Counted from the stretch's first letter, positions 24,151 to 33,646 are shown. The stretch: 64,000 bases of DNA from Oscillospiraceae bacterium (GCA_035353335.1 DAOPZJ010000004.1:21905-85904); one strand, 5' to 3'. The notes: generated from the sequence alone by a model not told the origin. Numbers and translations: made by a program.

Positions 24151-24690
24151 ATGATTGAAAAAGACGAATTAAGGGCATGGGCCATTCAAAAAGCGATGGT
24201 GATTCCCGAGCGGAGAAAAAAGGAAGCAGATCTTGCGGCGGCGGAAAAGCTGCTCTTATCAAAAGAATTTAATGAATCTAAGATAGTTTTTTGCTATATC
24301 TCCGTCCGCGATGAGGTTTCAACACTTGAAATACTAAAAGCGGCGATTCAGCTCAAAAAGAAACTATGCGTGCCGAGATGTCTGCCCGAATACGCCATGG
24401 AAGCTGTGACTATCGAAAATATCAATGATTTGGAAAATGATTTATACGGTATTCCGACCGTGAAAAAGGGCGGGCAAGTCATACCTGTTTCCTTGATTGA
24501 TTTAGCAGTGCTGCCATGCCTGTGCGCCGATGAAAGAGGTTATAGAATCGGGTACGGAAAGGGATATTACGACCGCTTTTTGGCCGAATATCAGGGATTC
24601 TCGGTTGTGCTGTGCCGAAAAGAACTTTTAGTGAATGAGATTCCCGCGGAACCGCACGATCGAAAAGCCGATCTTGTCATCGCGTCATAA
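24151..24690 (+). CDS. 5-formyltetrahydrofolate cyclo-ligase
   Basis: A 179-residue enzyme that uses ATP to convert 5-formyl-THF to 5,10-methenyl-THF in folate recycling. The N-terminal nucleotide-binding lysine/arginine region (AMVIPERRKKEADLAAAEKLL) and the C-terminal signature YRIGYGKGYYDRFLAEY are present. The start is taken as ATG 24151; the frame also opens with TTG three bases earlier. It is followed 22 bases later by the GH88 gene, possibly on the same transcript, although the functions are unrelated. Confidence 0.92.
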   Translation: MIEKDELRAWAIQKAMVIPERRKKEADLAAAEKLLLSKEFNESKIVFCYISVRDEVSTLEILKAAIQLKKKLCVPRCLPEYAMEAVTIENINDLENDLYGIPTVKKGGQVIPVSLIDLAVLPCLCADERGYRIGYGKGYYDRFLAEYQGFSVVLCRKELLVNEIPAEPHDRKADLVIAS

Positions 24691-24712
24691 CTAAATCCAA
24701 AGGAGAACATTT

Positions 24713-25897
24713 ATGTTTCAACCTGTTTGTGAAACGCTTCAAAATCCGGAGCGCTACCTCAAAAAGACCGCCGAGCTGACGCCGGAAAAACTGCAAAAAG
24801 CCCTTGAACAGGCGCTTGTGCGCATCGACAGAGGCATTGAGTTATTTGGGGGGAAAACCTTTCCGCCGGCGGGCTCAGGCGCAGGATATCTCTATCAGGC
24901 GACCGTGAACAAGGGCTGGACCGAGGGCTTTTGGCCGGGGATGCTGTGGCTTGCCTATCAATTGACCAAAGACGATAAATACCGCACTGTCGCCGAGCAG
25001 AGCGTTGGCAGCTTTGCCGAGCGCATGGATAACCGGGTCAATGTCGATTTTCACGACATGGGCTTTTTATTCGGACTTTCCTGTGTGATGGCGTATATGC
25101 TCACAGGAAATAAAAAAGCCCGGACTTACGCACTCAAATCTGCGGATTGCCTTGCCAACCGCTATCAGGAAAAAGGGCGGTTTATTCAGGCCTGGGGACC
25201 GATGGGCGTGCCGGACAATTACCGACTGATCGTCGATTGCTATATGAATCTGCCGATGCTGTTTTGGGCAACCGAACAGACCGGTAATCAGCGTTATGCC
25301 GAGATTGCAAAGATTCATGCAGAAACTGCTTTCGAGACGGTTTTCCGTCCGGACGGGACGACTTTTCACACCTTTTTCTTTGATCCCGAAACCGGCGAAC
25401 GGCTGCGCGGTGTGACCGCACAGGGCTATTCCGACGACTCCTGTTGGGCGCGTGGACAGAGCTGGGGCATCTACGGGCTTCCGCTCTATTTCGATGACAG
25501 CGGCGATAAGTCCAAACTGCCGTTATGGTATCAGATTACGAACGTTTTCCTGAATGCCCTTCCGTCCGATCTGGTTTCCTATTGGGATTTGATTTTCGGC
25601 GAGGGCAGCACAGAGCCGCGCGATACTTCAGCGGCTGCGATCACTGCCTGCGGGATATTGAGAGCGGAAAAATACCTGGCGGATAAAAACAAATATGACT
25701 CCGCTGCCAAAGCCATTGTTTGTTCGCTGATTGATCACTATACGACTGCGCAGGGTGAAAAGTCCACCGCGCTGCTCAGCGACGGCTTGTATAACTGGCC
25801 GGCGTCCAAAGCGCCCGAAGGCACGATCTTCGGCGACTATTTTTACATAGAAGCGCTGGCGAAATTGATCAAGCCGGATATCAAGCTATTTTGGTAA
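24713..25897 (+). CDS. Glycoside hydrolase family 88 (unsaturated glucuronyl hydrolase)
   Basis: A 394-residue alpha/alpha-barrel enzyme without a signal peptide, so cytoplasmic. GH88 enzymes hydrate and so release the 4,5-unsaturated uronate left at oligosaccharide ends by polysaccharide lyases. The two expected aspartates are visible as Asp115 (FHDMGFLFG) and Asp175 (DCYMNLP), along with WARGQSWGIYGL and DTSAAAITACGIL. A heparinase II/III-like gene follows 15 bases later, so lyase and hydrolase act in sequence on an acidic glycan. No dedicated transporter is visible. Confidence 0.9.
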   Translation: MFQPVCETLQNPERYLKKTAELTPEKLQKALEQALVRIDRGIELFGGKTFPPAGSGAGYLYQATVNKGWTEGFWPGMLWLAYQLTKDDKYRTVAEQSVGSFAERMDNRVNVDFHDMGFLFGLSCVMAYMLTGNKKARTYALKSADCLANRYQEKGRFIQAWGPMGVPDNYRLIVDCYMNLPMLFWATEQTGNQRYAEIAKIHAETAFETVFRPDGTTFHTFFFDPETGERLRGVTAQGYSDDSCWARGQSWGIYGLPLYFDDSGDKSKLPLWYQITNVFLNALPSDLVSYWDLIFGEGSTEPRDTSAAAITACGILRAEKYLADKNKYDSAAKAIVCSLIDHYTTAQGEKSTALLSDGLYNWPASKAPEGTIFGDYFYIEALAKLIKPDIKLFW

Positions 25898-25912
25898 GGA
25901 TGATAAATTAAA

Positions 25913-27709
25913 ATGAAGTTTTTTGAACATGCAAACTATCGGGTGCTGCCGTTTAAGGAATACAAACTCTTTTCGGATTTAAATAAAACTCCCGCCGATA
26001 TCCCTGCGGCAAAACAAAAAGTATTGATTGAGCGGGCTAAACAGATGGCAGGGAAAACGATTCCGGTTTTGCCGGCATCGTTATACCGGGAATTTACGAT
26101 CAACGGCAATCGTACGAATTTTCAAGCCCTTTATTTCGAGCGCCGGGAGCGCCTGATCGCACTCACATTCGGAGAACTTTTCGAGAAAAAGAGTGTTTAT
26201 ATCACCGAAATCATCGATTTGATCTGGGCGATTTGCGAGGAGACCAGTTGGGTCATTCCCGCGCACAATGTTGCAAAAGATCAATCATTGCTGTCAAAAC
26301 CGCTGCCGGATGTGTTTGACGACAATATTGTCGCCATCGACCTATTCAGCGCTGCAACGGGTGCGACGCTGGCGTGGGTGTTTTATTTGATCGGTGACCG
26401 GATTGACACAGAAATTCCCGAAATCATCCGCGAACGGGTGGAATATGAGCTCAACCGCCGCATCATCAAGCCGTATCTGACCTACACGATGCGGTGGATC
26501 ACCGAATTCGTCAACAACTGGACTCCGTGGATTGTCTCGAATGTGCTTTCAGTGACGGCGCTGGCCGTCAGGGATACCGCAGCCCGGGAGGCCGTGGTCA
26601 AACGCTCTTTAGAATTCCTCGATATTTTCACCGAGACCTATGACGATGACGGCGGCTGCGACGAAGGCGCGGGGTATTGGGTTGCGGCGGGCGCGGCGTG
26701 GCTTGATGCGCTCGAACAGCTTTATGATATGACCGGCGGCGATATCAACATTTTCGGGCACGAATTTACCCGAAGAGTCGGCGAATACATTATGAACGTG
26801 AACATCGGCGGGAAAAAGTTTGTGACCTTTGCCGACGCGCATTTTAAGTTGAATTCATTCGACTTCGGGGTTGTATACCGTTACGGAAAGCGGGTAAACA
26901 GCGAACGACTGAAAAGCTTTGCCGCGGAGCATCTTGACAACGAGACCGTTATCACCGAGAGCAACCTGAACTTTTTTATGTATCGGTTTGTAAAAAACCT
27001 TGTTCAGAAGATCGAACCGCCGACAGGATATATCCCCCCGGAAACTGCTTATTACGATGGCATGCAGCTGGGCGTGATGCGCGGCAAACACCTTTTCACC
27101 GCGTTCAAGGGCGGGCACAACAACGAGAGCCACAACCACAACGATGTCGGCAGTTTCATCGTCTATTTCGACGAAGAACCGTGGCTGATTGACGTTGGCG
27201 TCGGGACCTACACCCGCGATACCTTCAGCGAAAACCGTTATAAAATTTGGACGATGCAGTCAAGCTGGCACAACCTCCCTGAGATCGACGGGGAAACGCA
27301 GCATAACGGCGGCGAATACAAAGCCGACAAGTTCACATTTGACGAGGATAAGAAGACCGCATTTGTCAGTTATCCGGACGCATATGAAAAAGGCGCAGAC
27401 GTCAAGGTCTGCACCCGCGAGTGGATTTTTGACGGGGATGTTTTAATCGTAAAAGATTATATTGTCTGCGAAAACCCGACCGAGGTGTGCTGGAACTTTA
27501 TGCTGCGTGATAAACCCGAACTGACCGAAAGCGGTTTTTCCCTGAACGGGCATACTTTAGCCGCCGATATTCCGATAAAAATCATCGTCGAGTCCAAAGA
27601 GTTGAACGACGAGAGTTTGAAAAAAGATTGGAATCGGGATTATTTGTATCGAGTGAAAATTATTACGGAGAATAAAAAAGAACACTTGATTGCGTTTGAA
27701 ATCCAATAA
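25913..27709 (+). CDS. Heparinase II/III-family polysaccharide lyase-like protein
   Basis: A 598-residue protein with an N-terminal alpha/alpha toroid (about 1-360) and a C-terminal beta-sandwich. It has the family signature GGHNNESHNHNDVGSFIVYF with the conserved His/Asn/Asp cluster, then WLIDVGVGTYTRDTFSENRY, where catalytic Tyr residues are expected. No signal peptide is seen, so it probably acts on imported oligosaccharides (an oligo-lyase). With the GH88 enzyme it would depolymerise a uronate-containing glycan such as a glycosaminoglycan, alginate-like or plant acidic polymer. Confidence 0.88.
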   Translation: MKFFEHANYRVLPFKEYKLFSDLNKTPADIPAAKQKVLIERAKQMAGKTIPVLPASLYREFTINGNRTNFQALYFERRERLIALTFGELFEKKSVYITEIIDLIWAICEETSWVIPAHNVAKDQSLLSKPLPDVFDDNIVAIDLFSAATGATLAWVFYLIGDRIDTEIPEIIRERVEYELNRRIIKPYLTYTMRWITEFVNNWTPWIVSNVLSVTALAVRDTAAREAVVKRSLEFLDIFTETYDDDGGCDEGAGYWVAAGAAWLDALEQLYDMTGGDINIFGHEFTRRVGEYIMNVNIGGKKFVTFADAHFKLNSFDFGVVYRYGKRVNSERLKSFAAEHLDNETVITESNLNFFMYRFVKNLVQKIEPPTGYIPPETAYYDGMQLGVMRGKHLFTAFKGGHNNESHNHNDVGSFIVYFDEEPWLIDVGVGTYTRDTFSENRYKIWTMQSSWHNLPEIDGETQHNGGEYKADKFTFDEDKKTAFVSYPDAYEKGADVKVCTREWIFDGDVLIVKDYIVCENPTEVCWNFMLRDKPELTESGFSLNGHTLAADIPIKIIVESKELNDESLKKDWNRDYLYRVKIITENKKEHLIAFEIQ

Positions 27710-27730
27710 TTTCTTTCATTAAAAAAATGA

Positions 27731-27775
27731 TGCAGCTTGGGTGTTTGCCGAAGCTGTGTTATATATATTTTTTTT
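27731..27775 (+). terminator. Probable terminator after the lyase gene
   Basis: TGCAGCTT and GAAGCTGT form an imperfect stem around an 11-nt loop, followed 10 bases later by a run of nine T residues. Confidence 0.5.
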
Positions 27776-27840
27776 AAAATGAACAAATGAAGCAATATAT
27801 CAGGAATATCCTTAACTCTTAACTTTATGGATATTGGTTC

Positions 27841-28989
27841 TCACAGATAAAGTCCGATCAATCGTTGATAACGTTCCAAAACGGCATCGAGCAGGATATC
27901 CCAGGAGACCGGGATGGACTTTTGAGCATTTTTGCCGAGTTCTTTTAACTTCTTCGGATTTTTTAAAGCATCCTCGATCACACGGGCGAGCGCCATCGAA
28001 TTATCGACCGAAAGCAGGCCGTTTTCTCCTTCGATAATACCTTCGGCAGTACTGCTGCCTCTTGTCATCACTGATGCCGTGCTCATTGCGGCGGCCTCCC
28101 GTATGACCATCGGCGCGTTGTCATAGACGGAAGGAAAAACAAACAGCGACGCCGCCTGGTACAAACCGTCTAATTTGGCAGTATCGAGTATATGGCCCGG
28201 CAAAACTGTGATATCACTGATTTCGAGTGCGCTGCATTTTTCCTCGATTTCGGCGCGGTGCGGTCCCTGTCCGGCTAAGACAAGGCGAAATTTGACTCCG
28301 GCTTTTTTTAAGACCGATGCAGCCTCAAGAATCCGCAGAATATTCTTTTTCCAATTGAGCTGTCCGACGAAAAGCAAAATCGGATCGCCATCGGGTGAAT
28401 ATTGTTTCAACGCTTTTTCTTTTTCATCCGGAACGGGTTTTCGAACATCGGTGCCGTTTGGCATTACGATGACGTCGCGGGAAAACCCGTAACTTTTCAA
28501 TGTCTCTGCGCTGGATGCGCTGACCGCCCAGACCTCGTCGCATTTTTCATAGAACGCCACAACATATTTGACTCCGAAATCGGCCAAAACTTCCTGCTTT
28601 GTGACCTGCAGAAAATCGTCGTAATATTTGGAGTGGAAAGTGCCGACCAGCGGAACTCCTTGTTTTTTGGCGATCCGCAGGCCTTCCTGACCTGCGGTAA
28701 ACGGGCTGTGGACATGGACAATGTCAAAATCGATCATCTCCATGCGGGCGTGGTAGTGTTGGTCGAACAGCGGAACCCCTGCGCGATACTGCGGCATTTT
28801 CGGCAGCGGCATTCCGGCGAAATCTACGATCTCAAACGGATATTTGCCCCGACAGCCGGTGTCTGACATCGGCGCGATCACATAACAGTCATGCCCTTTT
28901 TGGCCAAGTGTCTGTGAATATCCCAAAACGACTCTACCGACGCCGTCGGCAATCGGTAAAAAAGAGTCGGTGAATTCTCCGATGCGCAT
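27841..28989 (-). CDS. Glycosyltransferase, GT4-like
   Basis: A 382-residue GT-B-fold transferase. The N-terminal domain starts MRIGEFTDSFLPIADGVGRV, typical of diacylglycerol or phosphatidylinositol glycosyltransferases. FDIVHVHSPFTAGQEGL and GTFHSKYYDDF follow. The C-terminal donor domain contains LLFVGQLNWKKNI and the E-x7-E-like region PSVYDNAPMVIREAAAMSTASV. The second ATG (28989) is used because GGGAGG directly abuts the first. It may glycosylate a membrane lipid. It is monocistronic. Confidence 0.88.
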   Translation of the reverse strand: MRIGEFTDSFLPIADGVGRVVLGYSQTLGQKGHDCYVIAPMSDTGCRGKYPFEIVDFAGMPLPKMPQYRAGVPLFDQHYHARMEMIDFDIVHVHSPFTAGQEGLRIAKKQGVPLVGTFHSKYYDDFLQVTKQEVLADFGVKYVVAFYEKCDEVWAVSASSAETLKSYGFSRDVIVMPNGTDVRKPVPDEKEKALKQYSPDGDPILLFVGQLNWKKNILRILEAASVLKKAGVKFRLVLAGQGPHRAEIEEKCSALEISDITVLPGHILDTAKLDGLYQAASLFVFPSVYDNAPMVIREAAAMSTASVMTRGSSTAEGIIEGENGLLSVDNSMALARVIEDALKNPKKLKELGKNAQKSIPVSWDILLDAVLERYQRLIGLYL

Positions 28990-29026
28990 ATATTTCATAC
29001 CTCCCTAATGCTGTACTCCATGCTTT

Positions 29027-31282
29027 TTATTTCTCTTTCGAAAACATCGTAATTTTTTCGTACCAATTTTTATATTGCTTCAGCGAGAACGGCGGTGTTC
29101 CGGTGACAAAATGATTGGTACCGCGTCCGTTTTGGGTACGCCATTCGATTAAAAACAGCGCTTTGTCGCTGTACATCGCGGGGATGCGTTCGAGCACCGA
29201 GAAGCCGTCGGCAGGAATCGAGAATTCCCGTTCAAACAGCGGTACACCCCTCTCATCACAGATCCGGACTTCACCCGAGAGCGGTTTGAGAGTATCGTTC
29301 ACCGAGACCACGGGCAGGTTCCAGCTCTCCATCGCGCCGATCATGACGCAAAACGGCGTTTGGGAACGCTTGATATAGTCATAGGCGAGTTTCTTTTCAA
29401 AATACCAGTCGACCACTGCGTCGGACATCTGGGGCCAGCCGTCGAGCAGGTTCCACCACAAAATGCCGCTCTTGACCGATTTTTGGGTGCGCACGTTTTC
29501 GATGAAAAACTTCTTTGCTTCGGCTTGCGAGACCTGCGAAGCAAAAGTATAATCATCGAGATTGTCCGGCACTTCGCCGAACAACTGCCGGATCTGTCTT
29601 TCCATCAAGAGCACGCGGTAGTCGTTGTCACGCTGGTCGGAGGAATGCAGATTCCATTCGCTGTTGTTGGTATAAGGCCAGAGCTTATCCGGTGAGATGA
29701 ATTTTTTGAGCGATTTTCGGCCCGGGCAGCCGTGGTAGCCGGTCTCGCTGAAAAAATGCGCTTTGGCGGTGGTATAAAAACTGCTCTTAAAATAGTCGCG
29801 CGGCCCCCAGAGGTGGAATTCCGGCAGCAAATCGTCGCGCTGCGCAGCTGCAAGTTCGTCGCAGATATACGGCGAACTGGGCAGATAGGGTCGGTTATAA
29901 TCGTTTAGTTTGACGGCCTCCGGCAGTACCTTGCGGGTCAAAATATTCAGCGAGGGCAGGGTATGGTTTTGGTAAAGAATTGCGTCGCACTCGTTGTCGC
30001 CTGCCCAGAGCACCAGCGACGGGTGGTTGCGAAACTTTTTAATAATAAAAGCGGCCTCATCCGCGAGTTTTTTACAAAATTTCTCGTCTTGAGGATAGGC
30101 GTGGCAGGCCATGGCGAAGTCCTGCCAGACCATAATACCATGCTCATCGCAGAAGTCAAAGAAACAGTCCTCAGGGTAGAGGTTGCCGCCCCAGCAGCGC
30201 ACCATATTGCATCCGATGTCATAAAGCAAATCGAGGGCTTTTTCATAACGATCCCTATCGCGGCTGTGGAAAGCGTCGAGCGGCACCCAGTTGGTTCCTT
30301 TGCAAATGATGCGCTGCCCGTTGATGATAAATTCGAACTTGCCGTTCTGACCGTCGGTGACTTCGCTGCGCGCGAGTTTCACGGTGCGGATTCCGACTTT
30401 AAGTGTCTTGTAAGCGACTTTTTCGCCGCCGATAAATATATTGACGGTCACCTCGTAGAGATTCTGGCCACCGTAATCGCGCGGCCACCACACTTTCGGA
30501 GACGGAACTTTCACACGGACTAACACGTCTTTATAATATAGTTTTTCGGTCACCGAAAACCTGCTCTCACCGCACACGCCGGTAATCTCAATGCGGGAAC
30601 CGGATTTAATCTGCTCTAATCCGAGATCGGTCATCACCGCAAAATCAAGTTCGGCAGTGTCGGCGGTCAGCTTTAATACGTCGAATGCGACTTCGGTGAC
30701 CGAGAAAGCGGGTTTTTCGTAAAGAAAAACATCTTTATACAGACCGAAAGTCACCGCGCGGGGCATGATGTCCCAGCCGAATTCATGCGGCGGCTTGCGC
30801 ACAAACACCGAGTCGTGGTTGAGCGGAACGGTATTGCGGGTCATAAACGCGTCGGGGGTCTCATTGTAAGCAGCCAAAATCGGGCTGTGCAAAAGAACCG
30901 CAAGGGTATTGTGCGCTTTCAACAGGGCAGTGACATCGAATTCATATTCGATGAAAGAGTTATCGCTTTGACCAAACTTTTCGCCATTCAAATAATATTC
31001 GGCGATACAGTCGACACCGGAAAAATGCAGAATTGCAAGGCCTTTATAACCGGGGTTATCGAAGTTTTTCGTATAACAAAACGCGCAGTCCTCGAGGTCT
31101 TTGAGCGCGGTGGTGTTCATCCCGAAATAGAGGTCGGACGGCAAAATTCCCGCCGTCGAGAGGTCGAGTTCGACATTTCCGGGCACCGTCGCCGGACAGG
31201 TATTTGTGGGTTCGGAAAGGTCAAAATTGCCCTCCTTGTCCCAGAAAAGCGTCCATTTTCCGTTAAGAGATACCGTACGCAT
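29027..31282 (-). CDS. Glycoside hydrolase family 2 (beta-mannosidase-like)
   Basis: A 751-residue cytoplasmic glycosidase. The N-terminal jelly-roll begins RTVSLNGKWTLFWD, followed by an Ig-like sandwich (about 190-300) and a TIM barrel. The acid/base Glu431 lies in VLWAGDNECD and the nucleophile Glu513 in HFFSETGYHG, both in the beta-mannosidase pattern. ATG 31282 has GGAGG about 10 bases upstream. It probably trims beta-mannosides from plant mannan or N-glycans. It is shorter than many 800-850 residue relatives, with a reduced C-terminal sandwich. Confidence 0.88.
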   Translation of the reverse strand: MRTVSLNGKWTLFWDKEGNFDLSEPTNTCPATVPGNVELDLSTAGILPSDLYFGMNTTALKDLEDCAFCYTKNFDNPGYKGLAILHFSGVDCIAEYYLNGEKFGQSDNSFIEYEFDVTALLKAHNTLAVLLHSPILAAYNETPDAFMTRNTVPLNHDSVFVRKPPHEFGWDIMPRAVTFGLYKDVFLYEKPAFSVTEVAFDVLKLTADTAELDFAVMTDLGLEQIKSGSRIEITGVCGESRFSVTEKLYYKDVLVRVKVPSPKVWWPRDYGGQNLYEVTVNIFIGGEKVAYKTLKVGIRTVKLARSEVTDGQNGKFEFIINGQRIICKGTNWVPLDAFHSRDRDRYEKALDLLYDIGCNMVRCWGGNLYPEDCFFDFCDEHGIMVWQDFAMACHAYPQDEKFCKKLADEAAFIIKKFRNHPSLVLWAGDNECDAILYQNHTLPSLNILTRKVLPEAVKLNDYNRPYLPSSPYICDELAAAQRDDLLPEFHLWGPRDYFKSSFYTTAKAHFFSETGYHGCPGRKSLKKFISPDKLWPYTNNSEWNLHSSDQRDNDYRVLLMERQIRQLFGEVPDNLDDYTFASQVSQAEAKKFFIENVRTQKSVKSGILWWNLLDGWPQMSDAVVDWYFEKKLAYDYIKRSQTPFCVMIGAMESWNLPVVSVNDTLKPLSGEVRICDERGVPLFEREFSIPADGFSVLERIPAMYSDKALFLIEWRTQNGRGTNHFVTGTPPFSLKQYKNWYEKITMFSKEK

Positions 31283-31390
31283 CAATTGATTCCTCCGTCA
31301 AGTCAAACATTTTTTGTCGGAACAATTTTAACATAACGGGTTTTGAAAAGCAAGTAAAGCGCCCCCGTTTCATTTTTTCTCGCAATATGA

Positions 31391-31396
31391 TATAAT
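31391..31396 (+). promoter_or_regulatory. -10 box upstream of the TIM-barrel protein gene
   Basis: TATAAT at 31391-31396, with a weak -35 (TTTCAT, 31368-31373) at 17 bases. Confidence 0.4.
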
Positions 31397-31480
31397 TCAG
31401 CATTGGGTAAATCAGACTGAAAAAACGTGAAAATCGCATAATGAATGACTGTTGATGACAGAGTAAAAGGAGTGTCGAAT

Positions 31481-32530
31481 TTGATAATAGGCTGGCAGGC
31501 CGGAATCTCTTATGAGAGCCCGACGGCTGAGGGAAACGATTTGCCGCACATGCTGCGGCTGCTCGACGAGATGGCTGAGCACGGCATGAATTATCTGAGC
31601 TTGATGATGACGAGCTATGCCCGATTCGATCCGGGTCACGATGGTTTCTGCTGGCCGGTAAAAGATCAAAAACTCGAATGTTTACGGGATAAAACTTGCC
31701 TGAATGCCGACGCGAAAACCGAATTTATTTCAAAAGTAATTGACGAGGCCAAACAGCGCAATATCGGCATACAGCTTTTTTCAAATTTAACGATATATAA
31801 CCCCGAGAGAATCCGGGTATCATTTCCGAATGCCGCCGAGCAGCAATTGAAAAACGGGGAATTGTGCTCGTGGCTATTTTGTCCCACCAGCGCCGATGTA
31901 TGGGACTTAGAACAGCGCGAGATTGCGGATTTGTTGGCGCTTTATAACCATCCCAATGTGAAATCGGTGGGGTATGAGCGGCTCAGCTTTGCGCCGGGTT
32001 CGTGTTATTGTCCTGCCTGTGCCGAAGAATTCAAGGCTGATACCGGCGGAGACATTCACGATTTTACCGACGAAGACATGTTGTTTGATCGGTGGAAAAC
32101 CGATGTGATCACGGCGAAGATGAAACTATTGAATGAGAAAATCAAGTCGATCAAGCCCGGTACACAGGTCTATTTGCACTCGTCGTGTGCCGAGGGTTGG
32201 GGCCATGACCCAAACCGTCTGAAAGGTGCCTTGATCGACGCCGTGATGCCGCATATTGCACACTTTGAAACCACGCAAGCCCATTTTAACGCGTTGCTCG
32301 ATAGGTTAGCACCCAACGACTTAGTGCTGCAAGTATGCGTACGCAATAAAGCGTTAAATAATTATCCGATTTGGACGAAAACTCCCGAGATGATCGGGCA
32401 GTTCGGCGATTGGATCAATGAATATCACGAAAAAGACAATCGACTTAGAGGTGTTTTATTCTTTAACGAGAACACGGTGTGCTCCGAAAACCGAAAAGCT
32501 GTTTATGAAGTTGCAAAACGGTTAAAGTAA
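31481..32530 (+). CDS. TIM-barrel glycosidase-like protein of unknown function
   Basis: A 349-residue protein from TTG 31481 (AAAGGAG 8 bases upstream; ATG 31445 is an unsupported alternative). The sequence alternates strands and helices as in barrel glycosidases: HGMNYLSLMMTSYARFDP, RNIGIQLFSNLTIYNPE, HPNVKSVGYERLSFAPGSCYCPACAEEF. The CxCxxC stretch resembles the cysteine cluster at the end of a strand in GH42-like and related barrels. Late elements include QVYLHSSCAEGWGHDP and HIAHFETTQAHFN. No signal peptide is seen. I cannot name a family; the neighbourhood suggests a glycan substrate. Confidence 0.6.
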   Translation: MIIGWQAGISYESPTAEGNDLPHMLRLLDEMAEHGMNYLSLMMTSYARFDPGHDGFCWPVKDQKLECLRDKTCLNADAKTEFISKVIDEAKQRNIGIQLFSNLTIYNPERIRVSFPNAAEQQLKNGELCSWLFCPTSADVWDLEQREIADLLALYNHPNVKSVGYERLSFAPGSCYCPACAEEFKADTGGDIHDFTDEDMLFDRWKTDVITAKMKLLNEKIKSIKPGTQVYLHSSCAEGWGHDPNRLKGALIDAVMPHIAHFETTQAHFNALLDRLAPNDLVLQVCVRNKALNNYPIWTKTPEMIGQFGDWINEYHEKDNRLRGVLFFNENTVCSENRKAVYEVAKRLK

Positions 32531-32756
32531 TAAAATTTCATTCTGTTTCTATAATGGATTGACAAGCGCATTGCGGCCCATTAAAACGGCTTTGTTCGCT
32601 AAAAAAAGTTAAATTTCGAAGTGATACAGCCGTGTGATTTATTACATTGCTGTATGGTTTTTTAAGAAGAGGAAAGTGATAAACTCACTGATTATTTGGA
32701 TCGGTATTCGTTAATATAAAAATATAAAAGCGGGAGAACCTGGAGGATTGGGCTTT

Positions 32757-33575
32757 ATGAAGCGTTACATAATTTTTATATTAGCAGTGGTATTGTTATT
32801 TAGCAGCTGTGCTGATTTGGGGCTGAAACAACCGGATGGGATCAGCTCGGCATCGCTAAAATCGAGCCGGGTTTCGGTTCAAAGCGAGCAATCTCCGGAA
32901 GCGGTTGGGGCGAGCCAAAATTCGAATCAACAGCAGAGCAGTCAATTTAAAAGCAGCCGACAATCCTCGGTAACCTCGGAGAGCATGGCGGACGCGATTT
33001 CTTCAGCCACCCTAAGCCGTTACCGCGAAAACGAAGTCACGGAATACGAGGGATTTCGGCTGGATCCCGCCGTCGGATCGAGAGATAATTCGATTAAGGG
33101 GATACAATATGTTGATCCCGAGGGGTTTGTGATAAAAATTGATGGTTTGGTCGATAAAACTATTGAACTGGATATCGCAAAAGTGCGGGCGATGCTGGAT
33201 TATCAGCGGCTGGTGACGCTGCATTGCGTCGAAGGCTGGGAAGCCACGATCTTATGGCGCGGGGCTTTGCTTGCCGACTTGATAGATTTGGCGGGAGCAA
33301 AATCAACTGCCGACACGGTGATTTTTGAAGCGGTGGACGGGTATACCACCTCACTTCCGCTGGAATATGTGCTTTCGAAAAAATTGATTTTGGCTTATGA
33401 AGCCAACGGATTGGATCTGCCGCCCGATATGGGATATCCGTTCATCGTGGTGGCCGAAGCCAAGCGCGGGTATAAATGGGCTCGCTGGGTCAACCGCATA
33501 ACACTGTCCGATGATTTAAATTACCGGGGTTACTGGGAGAGCCGTGGATTTTCAAATAAGGGAGATCTAAAATAA
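32757..33575 (+). CDS. Lipoprotein with YedY/sulfite-oxidase-type molybdopterin domain
   Basis: A 272-residue exported lipoprotein. The signal peptide ends in the lipobox LFSSC (Cys18). A Ser/Gln-rich linker runs from about 20 to 90, and the oxidoreductase molybdopterin-binding domain follows. LVTLHCVEGWEATILWRG contains Cys157, the position of the molybdenum ligand in YedY (MsrP), and later YGRSLPLE-like DGYTTSLPLEYV and GYKWARWVNRI fit the fold. It may reduce an oxidised substrate such as methionine sulfoxide or an oxyanion outside the cell. No haem membrane partner (YedZ) is nearby. ATG 32757 has GGAGG 10 bases upstream. Confidence 0.85.
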   Translation: MKRYIIFILAVVLLFSSCADLGLKQPDGISSASLKSSRVSVQSEQSPEAVGASQNSNQQQSSQFKSSRQSSVTSESMADAISSATLSRYRENEVTEYEGFRLDPAVGSRDNSIKGIQYVDPEGFVIKIDGLVDKTIELDIAKVRAMLDYQRLVTLHCVEGWEATILWRGALLADLIDLAGAKSTADTVIFEAVDGYTTSLPLEYVLSKKLILAYEANGLDLPPDMGYPFIVVAEAKRGYKWARWVNRITLSDDLNYRGYWESRGFSNKGDLK

Positions 33576-33578
33576 TTG

Positions 33579-33607
33579 TTGACAAATGAAAAATATGGGC
33601 ATATACT
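33579..33607 (+). promoter_or_regulatory. Promoter of arsR
   Basis: TTGACA (33579-33584), a 17-base spacer and TATACT (33602-33607). The ArsR operator begins 7 bases downstream and covers the transcription start. Confidence 0.8.
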
Positions 33608-33613
33608 ATAGAT

Positions 33614-33633
33614 ACATCAAAAATATTTGATGT
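33614..33633. promoter_or_regulatory. ArsR operator 1
   Basis: ACATCAAA-AATA-TTTGATGT is a perfect 8+8 bp inverted repeat directly downstream of the arsR -10 box, the usual place for ArsR/SmtB repression. A near copy lies upstream of arsP. Confidence 0.75.
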
Positions 33634-33646
33634 GAGGTGAACGATC

